64,000 bases of DNA from Flavobacterium sp. 11 (GTDB lineage Bacteria; Bacteroidota; Bacteroidia; Flavobacteriales; Flavobacteriaceae): NCBI RefSeq assembly GCF_002754315.1, contig NZ_PEFE01000001.1, forward strand, positions 3,596,001 to 3,660,000, read 5' to 3'. A program made the translations under genes and the position numbers. Below the pieces are notes generated by a model. It was given only the letters and a program-made list of their open reading frames with translations, did no database searches and was not told the DNA's origin. Below, piece by piece: positions 1-8,597 of the stretch; position 1 is the first letter of the stretch; each line of letters opens with the position of its first letter.

Positions 1-374
1 CTCTTTATAGACCCAATCAAATCATGAAAGAGTTGTATCTGGAAACACAAAGTTTACTATCTAAAAAGGATGAAAATTATGCTCGAAATCTAAGGACCCA
101 TTTCATTGGATGGTGGTGGGCATTATGGATTATTTCTTCATTTTTAGGGCAATTCATTTTTAGATATTCCATGAAGGCGGAGACACTTGAAGAGCTTACT
201 ACGACTACAATTGCCAGTATTGTTGCTTCAATAATTGGTATTCCTCTAGCCATAATTACTGTAAAAGTGATTAAGGATTATTCTGAAGTTGAACACTTAC
301 TTTATGAATTGAAGGATGAGGAAGAAGAAGTGAAAATCATACCTGATACTGACTTACACCCATTAGAAAATTAG
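1..374 (+). CDS. Partial DUF4328-like membrane protein, C-terminal part
   Basis: The reading frame is open through the left edge, so the 5' part of the gene is missing. The visible segment has a Trp-rich stretch (GWWWALWIISSFLG) leading into a membrane helix, then a second hydrophobic helix (about residues 60-82 counted from the first internal Met), then an acidic tail ending in IIPDTDLHPLEN. The preceding residues (LYRP...MKELY) followed by a WWWALW motif resemble the DUF4328 membrane-protein family. Function is unknown. The first visible ATG at 24 is probably internal, because in-frame codons continue upstream of it. Family assignment is by motif memory only. Confidence 0.6.
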   Translation, partial: LYRPNQIMKELYLETQSLLSKKDENYARNLRTHFIGWWWALWIISSFLGQFIFRYSMKAETLEELTTTTIASIVASIIGIPLAIITVKVIKDYSEVEHLLYELKDEEEEVKIIPDTDLHPLEN

Positions 375-405
375 TTCTCACATAAAATCCCAAATAACAA
401 CACGA

Positions 406-912
406 ATGATTCCCGAAAACCTAATTGAGACTAAAGAGCTTGTATTTGACAAATGTGGTTTTGAACTCCGAAATCTTGAAATAGAAAAAGAAAGTGCCGA
501 ATATTGCGCCTGTAAATTTGACCTTGACACCATTAAAATACTCTTTCGTCTTGCAAAAATTACCCCTACAAAGATTGGGCAATTTGTCACTTTTTGGAAG
601 AGAAGCGAAAATGGACCTATCGAGCCTTATGCGGTTTCAGACGATATTGATTTTTTTGTTATAAATACTAAAAGCAACGATAAATTTGGTCAATTTATAT
701 TTCCAAAGTCGGTACTTTGCCAACAAGGAATTATCAGTACCAACTTAAAAGAAGGAAAACGAGGAATTCGGGTGTATCCGCCGTGGGACTTGACAGAAAG
801 CAAACAAGCGCAAAAAACCCAAAAATGGCAACTGGAATATTTCTTAGAAATTCCGTTGAATAAATCCGTAAATTTAGATAGAGCAAAACAGCTTTATGCT
901 ATCATAGATTAA
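406..912 (+). CDS. MepB family protein
   Basis: A 168-residue soluble protein resembling the MepB family, named after a gene of the Staphylococcus aureus mepRAB multidrug efflux locus. Matching features are the central FRLAKITPTKIGQFVTFWKR segment, followed by a region rich in Asp and Phe and a conserved GKRGIRVYPPWD block. The biochemical role of MepB is not established. It starts 31 nt after the preceding gene and is followed 21 nt later by a rhodanese gene, so the three may be cotranscribed. There is no signal peptide or membrane segment. Confidence 0.75.
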   Translation: MIPENLIETKELVFDKCGFELRNLEIEKESAEYCACKFDLDTIKILFRLAKITPTKIGQFVTFWKRSENGPIEPYAVSDDIDFFVINTKSNDKFGQFIFPKSVLCQQGIISTNLKEGKRGIRVYPPWDLTESKQAQKTQKWQLEYFLEIPLNKSVNLDRAKQLYAIID

Positions 913-933
913 TAATCTTTAAAGAACAACAAA

Positions 934-1218
934 ATGGAAGTAGCAAAAATAATTAAAGAAAAACTGGGAACCATAGTCGATGTACGTTCCTATGATGAGT
1001 TTATGGGCGGTCATGTTGCTGGTTCCATAAACATTCCTTTGAATGAGATACCACATAGAATGCAGGAAATACAAGAACTTAAAGCCCCATTAATTCTTTG
1101 TTGTGCATCGGGAAATAGAAGTGGACAGGCACAAGTGTTTCTAACGGCACATGGAATTGAATCTTATAATGGCGGTTCATGGCTGGATGTGAATTATCAT
1201 CAGTCACAAACCACTTAA
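934..1218 (+). CDS. Rhodanese-like domain protein
   Basis: A 94-residue single-domain rhodanese. It shows the family N-terminal motif (VDVRSYDEFMGGHVAGSINIP) and the active-site loop CCASGNRSG, in which a Cys would carry the persulfide in sulfur transfer. The C-terminal GGSW motif also fits. No signal peptide is visible, so the protein should be cytoplasmic. Stand-alone rhodaneses of this size move sulfane sulfur between thiols; the specific partner cannot be read from the sequence. Confidence 0.9.
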   Translation: MEVAKIIKEKLGTIVDVRSYDEFMGGHVAGSINIPLNEIPHRMQEIQELKAPLILCCASGNRSGQAQVFLTAHGIESYNGGSWLDVNYHQSQTT

Positions 1219-1429
1219 AAAGACAATCCAACGGCTATTCAAAACTAAAATCAGAACATTAATTTCTTTAAAAAATCATACATTTCGTATTTACAATTAG
1301 TTAATTAACAATTGATTACATTTTAATATGTTTAATTTTACCCTACTTGAAAATTAAATAATGAGTTTGTTTAAGAGAATATCATATTTAATATTTTTCA
1401 TAAAAAATTAATCTTAAAAAACTAGTGTT

Positions 1430-1993
1430 ATGAGAACTGAAATGGGTAAAAGCGAAAATAGTAAAGGAGCTGTACAAGCAAATGCAGCACATGGATTGAG
1501 AGATTTATTTGAAGTTGGATTGAAAGATATTTATTGGGCAGAGAAAGTGTTAACTAAAACATTGCCAAAAATGATGAAAAACGCATCATCACCAGAATTA
1601 GTTAACTCTTTAAAAAACCAATTGAATGAGACGCAAGAACACGTTTCACGTTTGGAAAAAATATTTGAAGCAACTGGTGTTGAAGCGACTGCCAAAAAAT
1701 GCGAAGCAATGGGAGGCATATTGAAAGAAACAAATAGCTTGATCAGACAAACTGATATTGGCGTTGTTCGAGATGCCGGAATTATTGCAGCAGATCAAAA
1801 GGTAAAACATTATGAAATTGCAACTTATGGAACCCTCCATGCTTTTGCAAAAACTTTAGGAGAAGATAAAGCGGCAAATCTATTGGCGATGAGTCTTGAT
1901 GAGGAGAAAAAAACAGATGCGGTATTAACTGGAATCGCATTAACTGCTATCAATAATCAAGCGCACAGAGCTGATGCAATTACGAACACTTAA
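1430..1993 (+). CDS. DUF892 (YciE/YciF) ferritin-like protein
   Basis: A 187-residue helical protein of the DUF892 family (YciE/YciF-like), a four-helix ferritin-like fold associated with stress responses. The motif AHGLRDLFEVGLKDIYWAEK marks the first helix. ETQEHVSRLEKIFE and KVKHYEIATYGTLHAFAKTLGE supply the Glu/His positions expected of a di-iron site. The ATG at 1430 is followed by a second in-frame ATG at 1442, so the first few residues are uncertain. It is preceded by a 211-nt AT-rich gap and followed by a strong terminator, so it is probably monocistronic. Confidence 0.9.
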   Translation: MRTEMGKSENSKGAVQANAAHGLRDLFEVGLKDIYWAEKVLTKTLPKMMKNASSPELVNSLKNQLNETQEHVSRLEKIFEATGVEATAKKCEAMGGILKETNSLIRQTDIGVVRDAGIIAADQKVKHYEIATYGTLHAFAKTLGEDKAANLLAMSLDEEKKTDAVLTGIALTAINNQAHRADAITNT

Positions 1994-2040
1994 CTATAAT
2001 TGTAATTGGAGAATATACAAATATTATATGTTTCTCCATT

Positions 2041-2075
2041 CACAAAAAAGCCCGCCAAATGCGGGCTTTTTTGTG
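2041..2075. terminator. Intrinsic terminator after DUF892 gene
   Basis: A perfect 15-bp inverted repeat (arms 2041-2055 and 2061-2075, loop caaat) with a GCCCGC core and flanking A and T tracts. It can terminate transcription in either direction. Confidence 0.9.
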
Positions 2076-2153
2076 AATTATGCAAACTTATGCCGGTAAT
2101 TTTATTCAACTTAAATTCTAACGGAATCTTACATTAAATATTCCTAAAAACTT

Positions 2154-2184
2154 TTGCGGTAACCCTAAATAAAAATTACATTTG
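2154..2184 (+). promoter_or_regulatory. Bacteroidota-type promoter for transketolase genes
   Basis: TTG at 2154-2156 and TACATTTG at 2177-2184 are separated by 20 nt. This matches the Bacteroidetes consensus of TTG, 17-23 nt, TAnnTTTG. The motif ends 26 nt before the transketolase start. Confidence 0.65.
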
Positions 2185-2209
2185 CAGCAGTTTAACTTTT
2201 ACACACAAA

Positions 2210-3061
2210 ATGAAGCCTAACACACAACAATTAAACGATTTAACAATCCAAGTCAGAAGAGATATTCTTCGAATGGTACACGCTGTCAATTCAGGTCACC
2301 CAGGTGGTTCTCTAGGTTGTACTGAATTTCTGGTAACCTTATACCAAAACATAATGGAACGCAAAGAAGGTTTTGATATGGACGGTATTGGAGAAGATCT
2401 TTTCTTCCTTTCAAACGGACATATTTCTCCTGTTTTCTACAGCGTTTTAGCGAGAAGCGGTTATTTCCCGGTATCGGAATTAGCAACTTTCCGTTTGATC
2501 AATTCAAGATTGCAAGGTCACCCAACTACTCATGATGGTTTACCTGGAGTGAGAATTGCGTCAGGTTCTCTTGGACAAGGATTATCAGTAGGAATTGGTG
2601 CTGCTCAAGCTAAAAAATTAAATGGTGACAATCATATAATTTACACGCTTCACGGAGATGGTGAATTACAAGAAGGTCAAAACTGGGAAGCAATCATGTA
2701 TGCTTCTGCAAAAAAAGTAGACAATCTTATCGCTACAATCGATTTAAACGGAAAACAAATTGACGGAACAACTGATGAAGTTTTAGCAATGGGAAGTATC
2801 CGCGCTAAATTTGAAGCTTTTGATTGGGATGTTTTAGAAATTGAAAAAGGAAATGATATTGAAGCTATTATTGCTGGAATGAATGATGCAAAATCAAGAA
2901 CTGGAAAAGGAAAACCAGTTTGTGTGTTGTTGCATACTGAAATGGGTAATGGTGTAGATTTTATGATGTACAGTCATGCTTGGCACGGTAAAGCGCCAAA
3001 TGATACGCAACTTGAAATTGCTTTAGGTCAAAATTATACTGAAGGCGAAAGCGACTACTAG
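2210..3061 (+). CDS. Transketolase, N-terminal (TPP-binding) subunit
   Basis: A 283-residue N-terminal half of transketolase, the thiamine-diphosphate enzyme that moves two-carbon units in the non-oxidative pentose phosphate pathway. The sequence shows HAVNSGHPGGSLGCTEF near the start and the TPP/Mg motif GDGELQEGQNWEA around residues 147-159. HGKAPND near the end is also conserved. In Bacteroidota and archaea transketolase is commonly encoded as two adjacent polypeptides, and the C-terminal half follows 62 nt downstream. Together their length equals that of a single-chain transketolase. Confidence 0.95.
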   Translation: MKPNTQQLNDLTIQVRRDILRMVHAVNSGHPGGSLGCTEFLVTLYQNIMERKEGFDMDGIGEDLFFLSNGHISPVFYSVLARSGYFPVSELATFRLINSRLQGHPTTHDGLPGVRIASGSLGQGLSVGIGAAQAKKLNGDNHIIYTLHGDGELQEGQNWEAIMYASAKKVDNLIATIDLNGKQIDGTTDEVLAMGSIRAKFEAFDWDVLEIEKGNDIEAIIAGMNDAKSRTGKGKPVCVLLHTEMGNGVDFMMYSHAWHGKAPNDTQLEIALGQNYTEGESDY

Positions 3062-3123
3062 AAAGTGTTCAGAGCTCAGTAATTAGTGTTCTGTAGAATA
3101 CTGCTAAAAATCTAAATTGAAAA

Positions 3124-4077
3124 ATGAAAAAATATACAAATACAGGAAGTAAAGACACTCGTTCGGGTTTTGGAGCGGGAATGACTGAATTAGGTCAAAA
3201 GAATGAAAATGTGGTTGCACTTTGTGCGGATTTAATAGGTTCTTTAAAATTTGACGATTTCAAGAAAAATCACCCGGAACGTTTTTTCCAAATTGGGATT
3301 GCAGAAGCAAACATGATTGGAATAGCAGCTGGTTTAACTGTTGGTGGTAAAATTCCTTTTACAGGAACTTTCGCTAACTTTTCCACAGGAAGAGTGTATG
3401 ATCAAATCCGTCAATCAGTGGCGTATTCTGAGAAAAACGTAAAAATTTGTGCTTCACACGCTGGATTGACATTAGGTGAAGACGGTGCTACACACCAAAT
3501 TCTTGAAGATATTGGATTAATGAAAATGTTACCGGGAATGACTGTAATCAATACTTGTGATTACAATCAAACTAAAGCGGCTACTTTAGCATTAGCAGAT
3601 CACCATGGCCCAGCTTACTTGCGTTTTGGTCGTCCGGTTGTGCCTAATTTCATGCCTGCTGATGAGCCTTTAGTAATAGGAAAAGCGATTGTTTTAAGCG
3701 AAGGTTCTGACGTAACAATTATTGCTACTGGACATTTAGTTTGGGAAGCGCTAATTGCTGCTGAAGCTTTGGAAGCAAAAGGTATTTCTGCTGAAGTAAT
3801 CAATATCCATACGATCAAACCATTGGATGAAGAAGCGATTTTGAAATCATTGGCAAAAACAAAATGTATCGTTACTGCTGAAGAGCATAATATTCTTGGT
3901 GGTCTTGGCGAAAGCGTTTCCAGAGTCCTAGCATTGAACAGTCCAGCTCCACAAGAGTTTGTCGCGGTTAATGACAGTTTTGGAGAATCTGGAACACCAG
4001 AACAACTAATGGAAAAATACAAATTGAACAATCAAGCGATTGTTGAAGCTGTAGAAAGAGTAATGAAAAGAAAATAA
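3124..4077 (+). CDS. Transketolase, C-terminal subunit
   Basis: A 317-residue C-terminal half of transketolase, with the pyrimidine-binding domain and the transketolase C-terminal domain. Visible landmarks are RFFQIGIAEANMIGIAAGL, where the Glu activates the TPP aminopyrimidine, YLRFGRP, and a C-terminal Rossmann-like domain with IVTAEEHNILGGLGESV. It pairs with the upstream TPP-binding subunit to form one active enzyme. Both genes share the promoter upstream of the first subunit and are closed by a symmetrical terminator. Confidence 0.95.
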   Translation: MKKYTNTGSKDTRSGFGAGMTELGQKNENVVALCADLIGSLKFDDFKKNHPERFFQIGIAEANMIGIAAGLTVGGKIPFTGTFANFSTGRVYDQIRQSVAYSEKNVKICASHAGLTLGEDGATHQILEDIGLMKMLPGMTVINTCDYNQTKAATLALADHHGPAYLRFGRPVVPNFMPADEPLVIGKAIVLSEGSDVTIIATGHLVWEALIAAEALEAKGISAEVINIHTIKPLDEEAILKSLAKTKCIVTAEEHNILGGLGESVSRVLALNSPAPQEFVAVNDSFGESGTPEQLMEKYKLNNQAIVEAVERVMKRK

Positions 4078-4093
4078 TATTTTCATTTTACAC

Positions 4094-4129
4094 CAAAAAA
4101 AATCCAGTTCAATTGAACTGGATTTTTTT
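4094..4129. terminator. Bidirectional terminator between transketolase and FKBP genes
   Basis: An inverted repeat AATCCAGTTC / GAACTGGATT with an AATT loop, flanked by A8 and T8. It lies between convergent genes and serves both. Confidence 0.9.
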
Positions 4130-4142
4130 TTGAATTTATTTT

Positions 4143-5123
4143 TTAATTACACTTTACTAAGTGTCTTTTTACTCTAGCCGGATCAGTAGTATTACCATCA
4201 CAACTCGGTATATCTGCAAAAGGAATTAAAACACCATTAGCTCCTGTAATTTCTGTTTTTGTACTAACTCCATCTCCATCATCGTCAGCATCTAAAAAGT
4301 TAGGAATACCATCTCCATCAGTATCATCAGGATTCACAACGCCTGTTGCCAAAATACGCATGTAACCGTCTCCGTTTACATCCTCTTGAAAGTTCATAAT
4401 TCCATCATTATCAGAATCTAATCTGCTAATTGCAAATAATTTAAAACTAAAAACTAAAGGAGCATAAGCTGGAATACTGGCACTTCCTGAATTGTAATAT
4501 CCAAGTCCTGAAGGAATAAACATAATTCCTGCTCCAAAATCATTATAAGAAACTGTACCGTCAGCATTAGAAGAATACGTTCCCACCTTAAACTCAGGAA
4601 AAGTTTCACCCCATCCTGTTATTGTACTAAATAAACTTAAAAATTGTTGTGGATTCTTAGCTTCTTCAAATTGGGTTGCCGTTAATGCCGTAACTTCAGA
4701 TACCGTTTGACGATCTAAATAATCTCCTTTGTAAGCGGCTAACACACCATCAACATTAGAAGGTTTCTCTCCTACTCCTTCTCTTAACACTAAATAATAC
4801 AACTTGTAAGTTATATCATGAAGTTTCACCTCTTTACTCAAAAGTTTAGGAAAAGTGGCACTATTCAAATAGGAATAAATAGAGGGTGCTGTTCCTCCTG
4901 TTGGAATTTTTGTAAAAGTAACATCTTGATCATCAGCAAAACCAGGATGATTAAGAACAGTTATAGAATAGGTTTTTAAATATTCTTCAATATCAGTTAA
5001 ATCAGTAGCAAGTTGTGCTGCATAATCTCTAGGTGGTTCAATTTCAGCAGCATCATCCTTTGAACATGAAAATAAAGAGACGGTTGTAATTAATAGAATA
5101 AAATAATACTTAAATTTGTTCAT
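4143..5123 (-). CDS. FKBP-type peptidyl-prolyl isomerase lipoprotein with thrombospondin type 3 repeats
   Basis: A predicted lipoprotein with hydrophobic leader and lipobox LFSCSKDD (Cys near residue 20), acting in the cell envelope. The central part ends in an FKBP signature: IMFIPSGLGYYNSGSASIPAYAPLVFSFKLF. The tail carries Asp-rich thrombospondin type 3 or calcium-binding units such as DSDNDGIMNFQEDVNGDG and DTDGDGIPNFLDADDDGDG. Prolyl isomerase activity is inferred, and several FKBP active-site aromatics are not obvious. I chose the start MNKFKYY at 5123 because it places the lipobox correctly; an upstream in-frame extension would overlap hslR promoter sequence. Confidence 0.8.
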   Translation of the reverse strand: MNKFKYYFILLITTVSLFSCSKDDAAEIEPPRDYAAQLATDLTDIEEYLKTYSITVLNHPGFADDQDVTFTKIPTGGTAPSIYSYLNSATFPKLLSKEVKLHDITYKLYYLVLREGVGEKPSNVDGVLAAYKGDYLDRQTVSEVTALTATQFEEAKNPQQFLSLFSTITGWGETFPEFKVGTYSSNADGTVSYNDFGAGIMFIPSGLGYYNSGSASIPAYAPLVFSFKLFAISRLDSDNDGIMNFQEDVNGDGYMRILATGVVNPDDTDGDGIPNFLDADDDGDGVSTKTEITGANGVLIPFADIPSCDGNTTDPARVKRHLVKCN

Positions 5124-5202
5124 TATAGCTAAATTTTTAAGTGCGCAAGATACAATATTGATTGATTTTTGTAAACTATTTAACTCCGATTTTAGAAAAT
5201 TT

Positions 5203-5592
5203 ATGAGAATAGATAAATATTTATGGTGCATGCGGTATTACAAAACCAGAAATATGGTTACCGAGGCCTGTAAAAAGAATCATGTGACTGTAAATGGTCT
5301 TGTTGCCAAGCCATCAAAAGAGGTTTTTCCTACTGACAAAATTACGTTCAGGAAAGACCAAATTACCCAAATCATCACCGTTCTGGATGTACCAGAGAAT
5401 CGTGTTGGCGCTAAATTAGTTGATATCTACCGAAGAAATGATACTCCAGCAGAAGCCTACCAGCATTTAGAATTACTGAAATTATCAAAGGAGCATTACC
5501 GAAAAAATGGCACCGGAAGACCTACCAAAAAAGACCGAAGAGATATTGATGAATTTGGGAATGAAACAACCACCGATGAAGATGATGAGTAA
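5203..5592 (+). CDS. hslR: RNA-binding S4 domain protein (Hsp15/HslR)
   Basis: A 129-residue S4-domain protein. The N-terminus MRIDKYLWCMRYYKTRNMVTEACKKNHVTVNG is the S4 RNA-binding fold. The lysine-rich tail with a KNGTGRPTKKDRRDIDEF segment matches Hsp15 homologues, which bind stalled 50S subunits carrying peptidyl-tRNA and free them for recycling. The start at 5203 aligns with other S4 proteins, and earlier in-frame codons back into the divergent FKBP gene are not expected to be translated. Only 79 nt separate the two divergent starts. Confidence 0.88.
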   Translation: MRIDKYLWCMRYYKTRNMVTEACKKNHVTVNGLVAKPSKEVFPTDKITFRKDQITQIITVLDVPENRVGAKLVDIYRRNDTPAEAYQHLELLKLSKEHYRKNGTGRPTKKDRRDIDEFGNETTTDEDDE

Positions 5593-5674
5593 GCCTAAAA
5601 CGTTACTTGTTTAAGTTACCAAAATGATCCTTTGAATTTTAAACTGTAAATGGTTAAATAACAAACTAAAAATA

Positions 5675-6175
5675 ATGAGCAAAAATATTATCTTAACGAA
5701 TCAAGAAATCGAGCATAAAATAAAAAGAATTGCTTACCAAATCTATGAAACATTTGTAGATGAAGAAGAAATTGTAATTGCAGGAATTGCCTCTAACGGT
5801 TTTACATTTGCAAAAAAAATAGCTTCAATCTTAGAAACCATTTCTCCTCTCAAAGTTTCGCTTTGCGAAGTACAAATCAATAAGCAAAATCCCGAATTAC
5901 CAATTCACACTTCCTTATCAAAAGAACAGTACGCTAATAAAGGCTTAGTTCTTGTTGATGATGTATTAAATTCAGGCACCACATTAATCTATGCAGTTAG
6001 GCATTTTATAGACGTTCCTTTGAAAAAGTTTAAAACCGCAGTACTTGTGGACCGAAACCACAAAAAATACCCTGTAAAAGCTGATTTCAAAGGCATCTCA
6101 CTTTCTACATCATTATTAGAACACGTACAAGTCGTTTTTGATGAAAACAATGACAATTATGCTTATTTAAGCTAG
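5675..6175 (+). CDS. Phosphoribosyltransferase family protein (PyrR-like)
   Basis: A 166-residue type I phosphoribosyltransferase fold. The PRPP-binding signature is clear at LVLVDDVLNSGTTLIYA (about residues 92-108), and the N-terminal region (IVIAGIASNGFTFAKKI) supplies the pyrophosphate loop. The order and size resemble PyrR or uracil/hypoxanthine phosphoribosyltransferases, but the base specificity cannot be read. Its 3' end overlaps the convergent shikimate kinase gene by 9 nt. Confidence 0.85.
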   Translation: MSKNIILTNQEIEHKIKRIAYQIYETFVDEEEIVIAGIASNGFTFAKKIASILETISPLKVSLCEVQINKQNPELPIHTSLSKEQYANKGLVLVDDVLNSGTTLIYAVRHFIDVPLKKFKTAVLVDRNHKKYPVKADFKGISLSTSLLEHVQVVFDENNDNYAYLS

Positions 6176-6685
6176 AATTGCAACGATATCGAGTACCGTC
6201 TGATCGATTGTCTTATCATCAACATTCACTTTATATTGTGCTTGATTGTAATAAAAACTTCTATCAAAAAGATGTTTCGCAATAAACTCTTTCATCTCAG
6301 CGTCACTTTTATTTGCAATAAGAGGGCGCTTGCTTTTATTATGGCTCAATCTATTGAACAAAGTATCTATAGAAGCTTTAAGATAAACTGACACCACATT
6401 ATCGCCTTTTAGCAACTCATGATTATTGGCATAACATGGAGTTCCTCCACCTAAACCGATGATTAATTGTTCAGGCGAATGCAATAATTCGATAAAAACT
6501 TCATGTTCTAACTTTCTAAAATAAATTTCTCCGTGCTTTTCAAAAATAGCATTTATAGATAAATTTACCTTCTCTTCAATCTTTTTATCTAAATCCACAA
6601 AAGGAATTCCGATAAGTTTTGACAATTTATTTGCAATTGTGGACTTACCACAGCCCATATAACCTAATAATATAATTTTTTTCAT
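6167..6685 (-). CDS. aroK: Shikimate kinase
   Basis: A 172-residue shikimate kinase that phosphorylates shikimate in aromatic amino acid synthesis. It has the Walker A loop GYMGCGKST at residues 8-16, the substrate-binding motif FVDLDKKIEE, and YFRKLEHEVF and IIGLGGGTPCY for shikimate contacts. The lid segment SKRPLI is also present. Length is normal for AroK. The gene overlaps the convergent phosphoribosyltransferase by 9 nt at the 3' end. Confidence 0.95.
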   Translation of the reverse strand: MKKIILLGYMGCGKSTIANKLSKLIGIPFVDLDKKIEEKVNLSINAIFEKHGEIYFRKLEHEVFIELLHSPEQLIIGLGGGTPCYANNHELLKGDNVVSVYLKASIDTLFNRLSHNKSKRPLIANKSDAEMKEFIAKHLFDRSFYYNQAQYKVNVDDKTIDQTVLDIVAILA

Positions 6686-6756
6686 CTGAATAAAACCTTA
6701 CAAATTAAGGTGTTGAGTGATTTTGTTAAAAAAAGACAAATTTATAATAAAATTGC

Positions 6757-6788
6757 TTGGAAAACTCCAAAATAAGTCCTTATATTTG
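6757..6788 (+). promoter_or_regulatory. Promoter of the tRNA-Lys/Lys/Leu operon
   Basis: TTG at 6757-6759 and TATATTTG at 6781-6788 with 21 nt between them are a textbook Bacteroidetes housekeeping promoter, ending 24 nt before the first tRNA. Confidence 0.8.
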
Positions 6789-6812
6789 CACCCGCATTCA
6801 AGGAAAGAATAT

Positions 6813-6885
6813 GACTCGATAGCTCAGTTGGTAGAGCACATCACTTTTAATGATGGGGTCCTGGGTTCGAGCCCCAGTCGGGTCA
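6813..6885 (+). tRNA. tRNA-Lys (anticodon TTT)
   Basis: A 73-nt cloverleaf. The acceptor arms GACTCGA and TCGGGTC pair, followed by discriminator A. The D arm is AGCTCAGTTGGTAGAGC, and the anticodon loop CTTTTAA carries TTT. The T arm is CTGGGTTCGAGCCCCAG. CCA is not encoded. Confidence 0.97.
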
Positions 6886-6923
6886 CAATTTTAGTGATCA
6901 ACACATAATTTCCTTGAAGCATT

Positions 6924-6996
6924 GACTCGATAGCTCAGTTGGTAGAGCACATCACTTTTAATGATGGGGTCCTGGGTTCGAGCCCCAGTCGGGTCA
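6924..6996 (+). tRNA. tRNA-Lys (anticodon TTT), second identical copy
   Basis: This copy is identical over all 73 nt to the copy 111 nt upstream. It has the same acceptor arm, D arm, TTT anticodon and T arm, and CCA is not encoded. The 38-nt spacer differs from the upstream flank, so only the tRNA unit is duplicated. It is probably processed from the same transcript. Confidence 0.97.
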
Positions 6997-7038
6997 CAAA
7001 AGGTCGAGTAATTTATTACTTGACCTTTTCTTTTTTTA

Positions 7039-7121
7039 GGCCACGTGGAGAAACGGTAGACTTGCCAGCTTGAGGGGCTGGTGCTCGCAAGGGCGTGCGG
7101 GTTCAAATCCCGCCGTGGTCA
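7039..7121 (+). tRNA. tRNA-Leu (anticodon GAG)
   Basis: An 83-nt class II tRNA. The acceptor arms GGCCACG and CGTGGTC pair, with discriminator A. The anticodon stem CCAGC/GCTGG holds the loop TTGAGGG (anticodon GAG, reads CUC/CUU). A long variable arm (TGCTCGCAAGGGCGT) and T arm CGGGTTCAAATCCCG follow. CCA is not encoded. Confidence 0.95.
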
Positions 7122-7130
7122 CGAATAAAT

Positions 7131-7184
7131 AAAAATGCTTCAAAAATAATCAAGCTTACTTGGAATTATTTTTGAAGCATTTTT
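7131..7184 (+). terminator. Terminator of the tRNA operon
   Basis: A perfect 20-bp inverted repeat (arms 7131-7150 and 7165-7184) with a 14-nt loop and a T-rich 3' arm, 9 nt after the last tRNA. The remaining sequence to 7372 holds no gene I can support. Confidence 0.8.
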
Positions 7185-7372
7185 GTTTTCAAAGCTGGGC
7201 TTTGTTGGGAAAGGCAAAGTAAATCCGCTTTAGTTCCTTTTATTTTTCATCCTAACTCTTATTCATTATTTATATATCTAAAATCATAATTTAACAAGAA
7301 CGATTCAGTGGCAATAAAAAGATGTTTTGCAAACAATAACACATTTACATTTAATCGAAAATTATACATCAT

Positions 7373-7409
7373 AAAAAAAGCGCCTTGACATATTATCAAG
7401 GCGCTTTTT
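7373..7409. terminator. Terminator after the sigma/DUF4252 operon
   Basis: Arms AAAAAGCGCCTTGA and TCAAGGCGCTTTTT with a 7-nt loop. It lies 17 nt beyond the stop codon of the minus-strand DUF4252 gene. Confidence 0.88.
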
Positions 7410-7426
7410 ATTGTTTTAGAATACGT

Positions 7427-7960
7427 TTATTTCATTAACTGCTGCAAAGGCTTCAATTGCTCTAAATCAATATTAGATTGCTGTAAAACGCTCATCATAG
7501 TCATAACACTAGTAGGATTCATATCCTTGCCTAAAATTCGAACAACAGCAAAACCATTTTCCTTTTTATTCGCAAAAAAAACAAACTCTTCAATATGCTC
7601 ATCAGTTCCTACGAAGCTCACCGAAGCACCTTCTTTACCAGAACCAAACTTCATAAGCTGTTGGTACTTTTTGTCTTTTAAAATCAAATTAACCTTAGCA
7701 CGTTCAATTTCAAATTCCGCTTTATTCTTATCGTTTAATTTGAAAGCCAAAACATTCATCTTGTCAAAAGACTTTAAAGCATCACTCTGTGCAATTGACA
7801 ATTTTGTTTTATCAACGTTCAGAATATTAGGTGACACATCAAGAGCGATAAAATTTTTGTTTTCGGTATTTTCCACAAAATACTTTTGCAAGGTCGGTTC
7901 CGAGTTACAGCTCACGAGAAACAAACTCAATAGCAGCGCTAATCCAAAAACTGTTTTCAT
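7427..7960 (-). CDS. DUF4252 lipoprotein
   Basis: A 177-residue predicted lipoprotein (leader with LFLVSCNSEP lipobox, Cys 18) of the DUF4252 family, common in Bacteroidota and of unknown function. It is the last gene of an operon running ECF sigma factor, membrane anti-sigma-like protein, DUF4252, DUF4252. Only 1 nt separates it from the other DUF4252 gene. The position suggests a cell-surface product controlled by, or acting with, the sigma/anti-sigma pair; that is inference from context. Confidence 0.8.
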   Translation of the reverse strand: MKTVFGLALLLSLFLVSCNSEPTLQKYFVENTENKNFIALDVSPNILNVDKTKLSIAQSDALKSFDKMNVLAFKLNDKNKAEFEIERAKVNLILKDKKYQQLMKFGSGKEGASVSFVGTDEHIEEFVFFANKKENGFAVVRILGKDMNPTSVMTMMSVLQQSNIDLEQLKPLQQLMK

Positions 7961-7961
7961 C

Positions 7962-8537
7962 TTACTTTTTTCCTTTAGTTGCTTTCTTCAAATCTTCTCC
8001 ACCAGGAATTTTCATCTTATTGGTAAGAACTGAAATTTCATTCAAATCGAAATTACCTTTCAAAGACATTAAAACCGTATCGTCATTTTTGGCACCTTCA
8101 ATGAACATAAACAACTCTCTTATTTGAGAATCACTCGCTCCTGATTTTACTAGAATTTTAATGCTTCTGCCATCTTCATTCACACGCATCAGTTCTTCTA
8201 ATCCTGCCGTTTTTATGTATTTATCAGCCACAACTTTCATTTCGCCTTCTATTCTGGCGCTTTTAGTGGTAAACACTTTCAAATCATCCAGTTTCTTTAT
8301 CAAACTCAAGTACTGTTGTGTTTCTTTATCTGAAGCATCCATTTTTACTTTGCTCATCAAATCAAACATTTTTTTATTGACAATGATTGATTTTACGCCT
8401 TCTTGCCCGTCGAATTTATCAAAAATCGCTTGTGCAAAAAATGTGCTTGAAACTAATGTAAATACTAATGTTAGTATAAACTTTTTACTCTTATTAAAAT
8501 TACTGTTCATTTTGTTATTATTGATTGTTGATTTCAT
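7962..8537 (-). CDS. DUF4252 secreted protein
   Basis: A 191-residue DUF4252 protein with an N-terminal signal peptide (KFILTLVFTLVSSTFFAQ). It ends in KKATKGKK. It resembles the downstream lipoprotein in general layout, with repeated strand-rich units such as IKILVKSGASDSQIRELFMFIEG. Two starts are possible: ATG at 8537, or ATG at 8510 which would place the signal peptide closer to the N-terminus. Function is unknown. It lies 60 nt downstream of the anti-sigma-like gene. Confidence 0.75.
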   Translation of the reverse strand: MKSTINNNKMNSNFNKSKKFILTLVFTLVSSTFFAQAIFDKFDGQEGVKSIIVNKKMFDLMSKVKMDASDKETQQYLSLIKKLDDLKVFTTKSARIEGEMKVVADKYIKTAGLEELMRVNEDGRSIKILVKSGASDSQIRELFMFIEGAKNDDTVLMSLKGNFDLNEISVLTNKMKIPGGEDLKKATKGKK

Positions 8538-8597
8538 TTTTTTAAATTGTTATGGTTTAAAATTATTTTTTTGTTTTTTACTGTTTACTCAAGGCAA

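Noticed and set aside
4143..5231. 36-residue N-terminal extension of the FKBP lipoprotein
   Set aside because: It would push the signal peptide and lipobox away from the N-terminus and overlap hslR.
6717..7106. Small open frames over the tRNA genes on both strands
   Set aside because: They coincide with tRNA-Lys and tRNA-Leu sequences and have no protein-family features.
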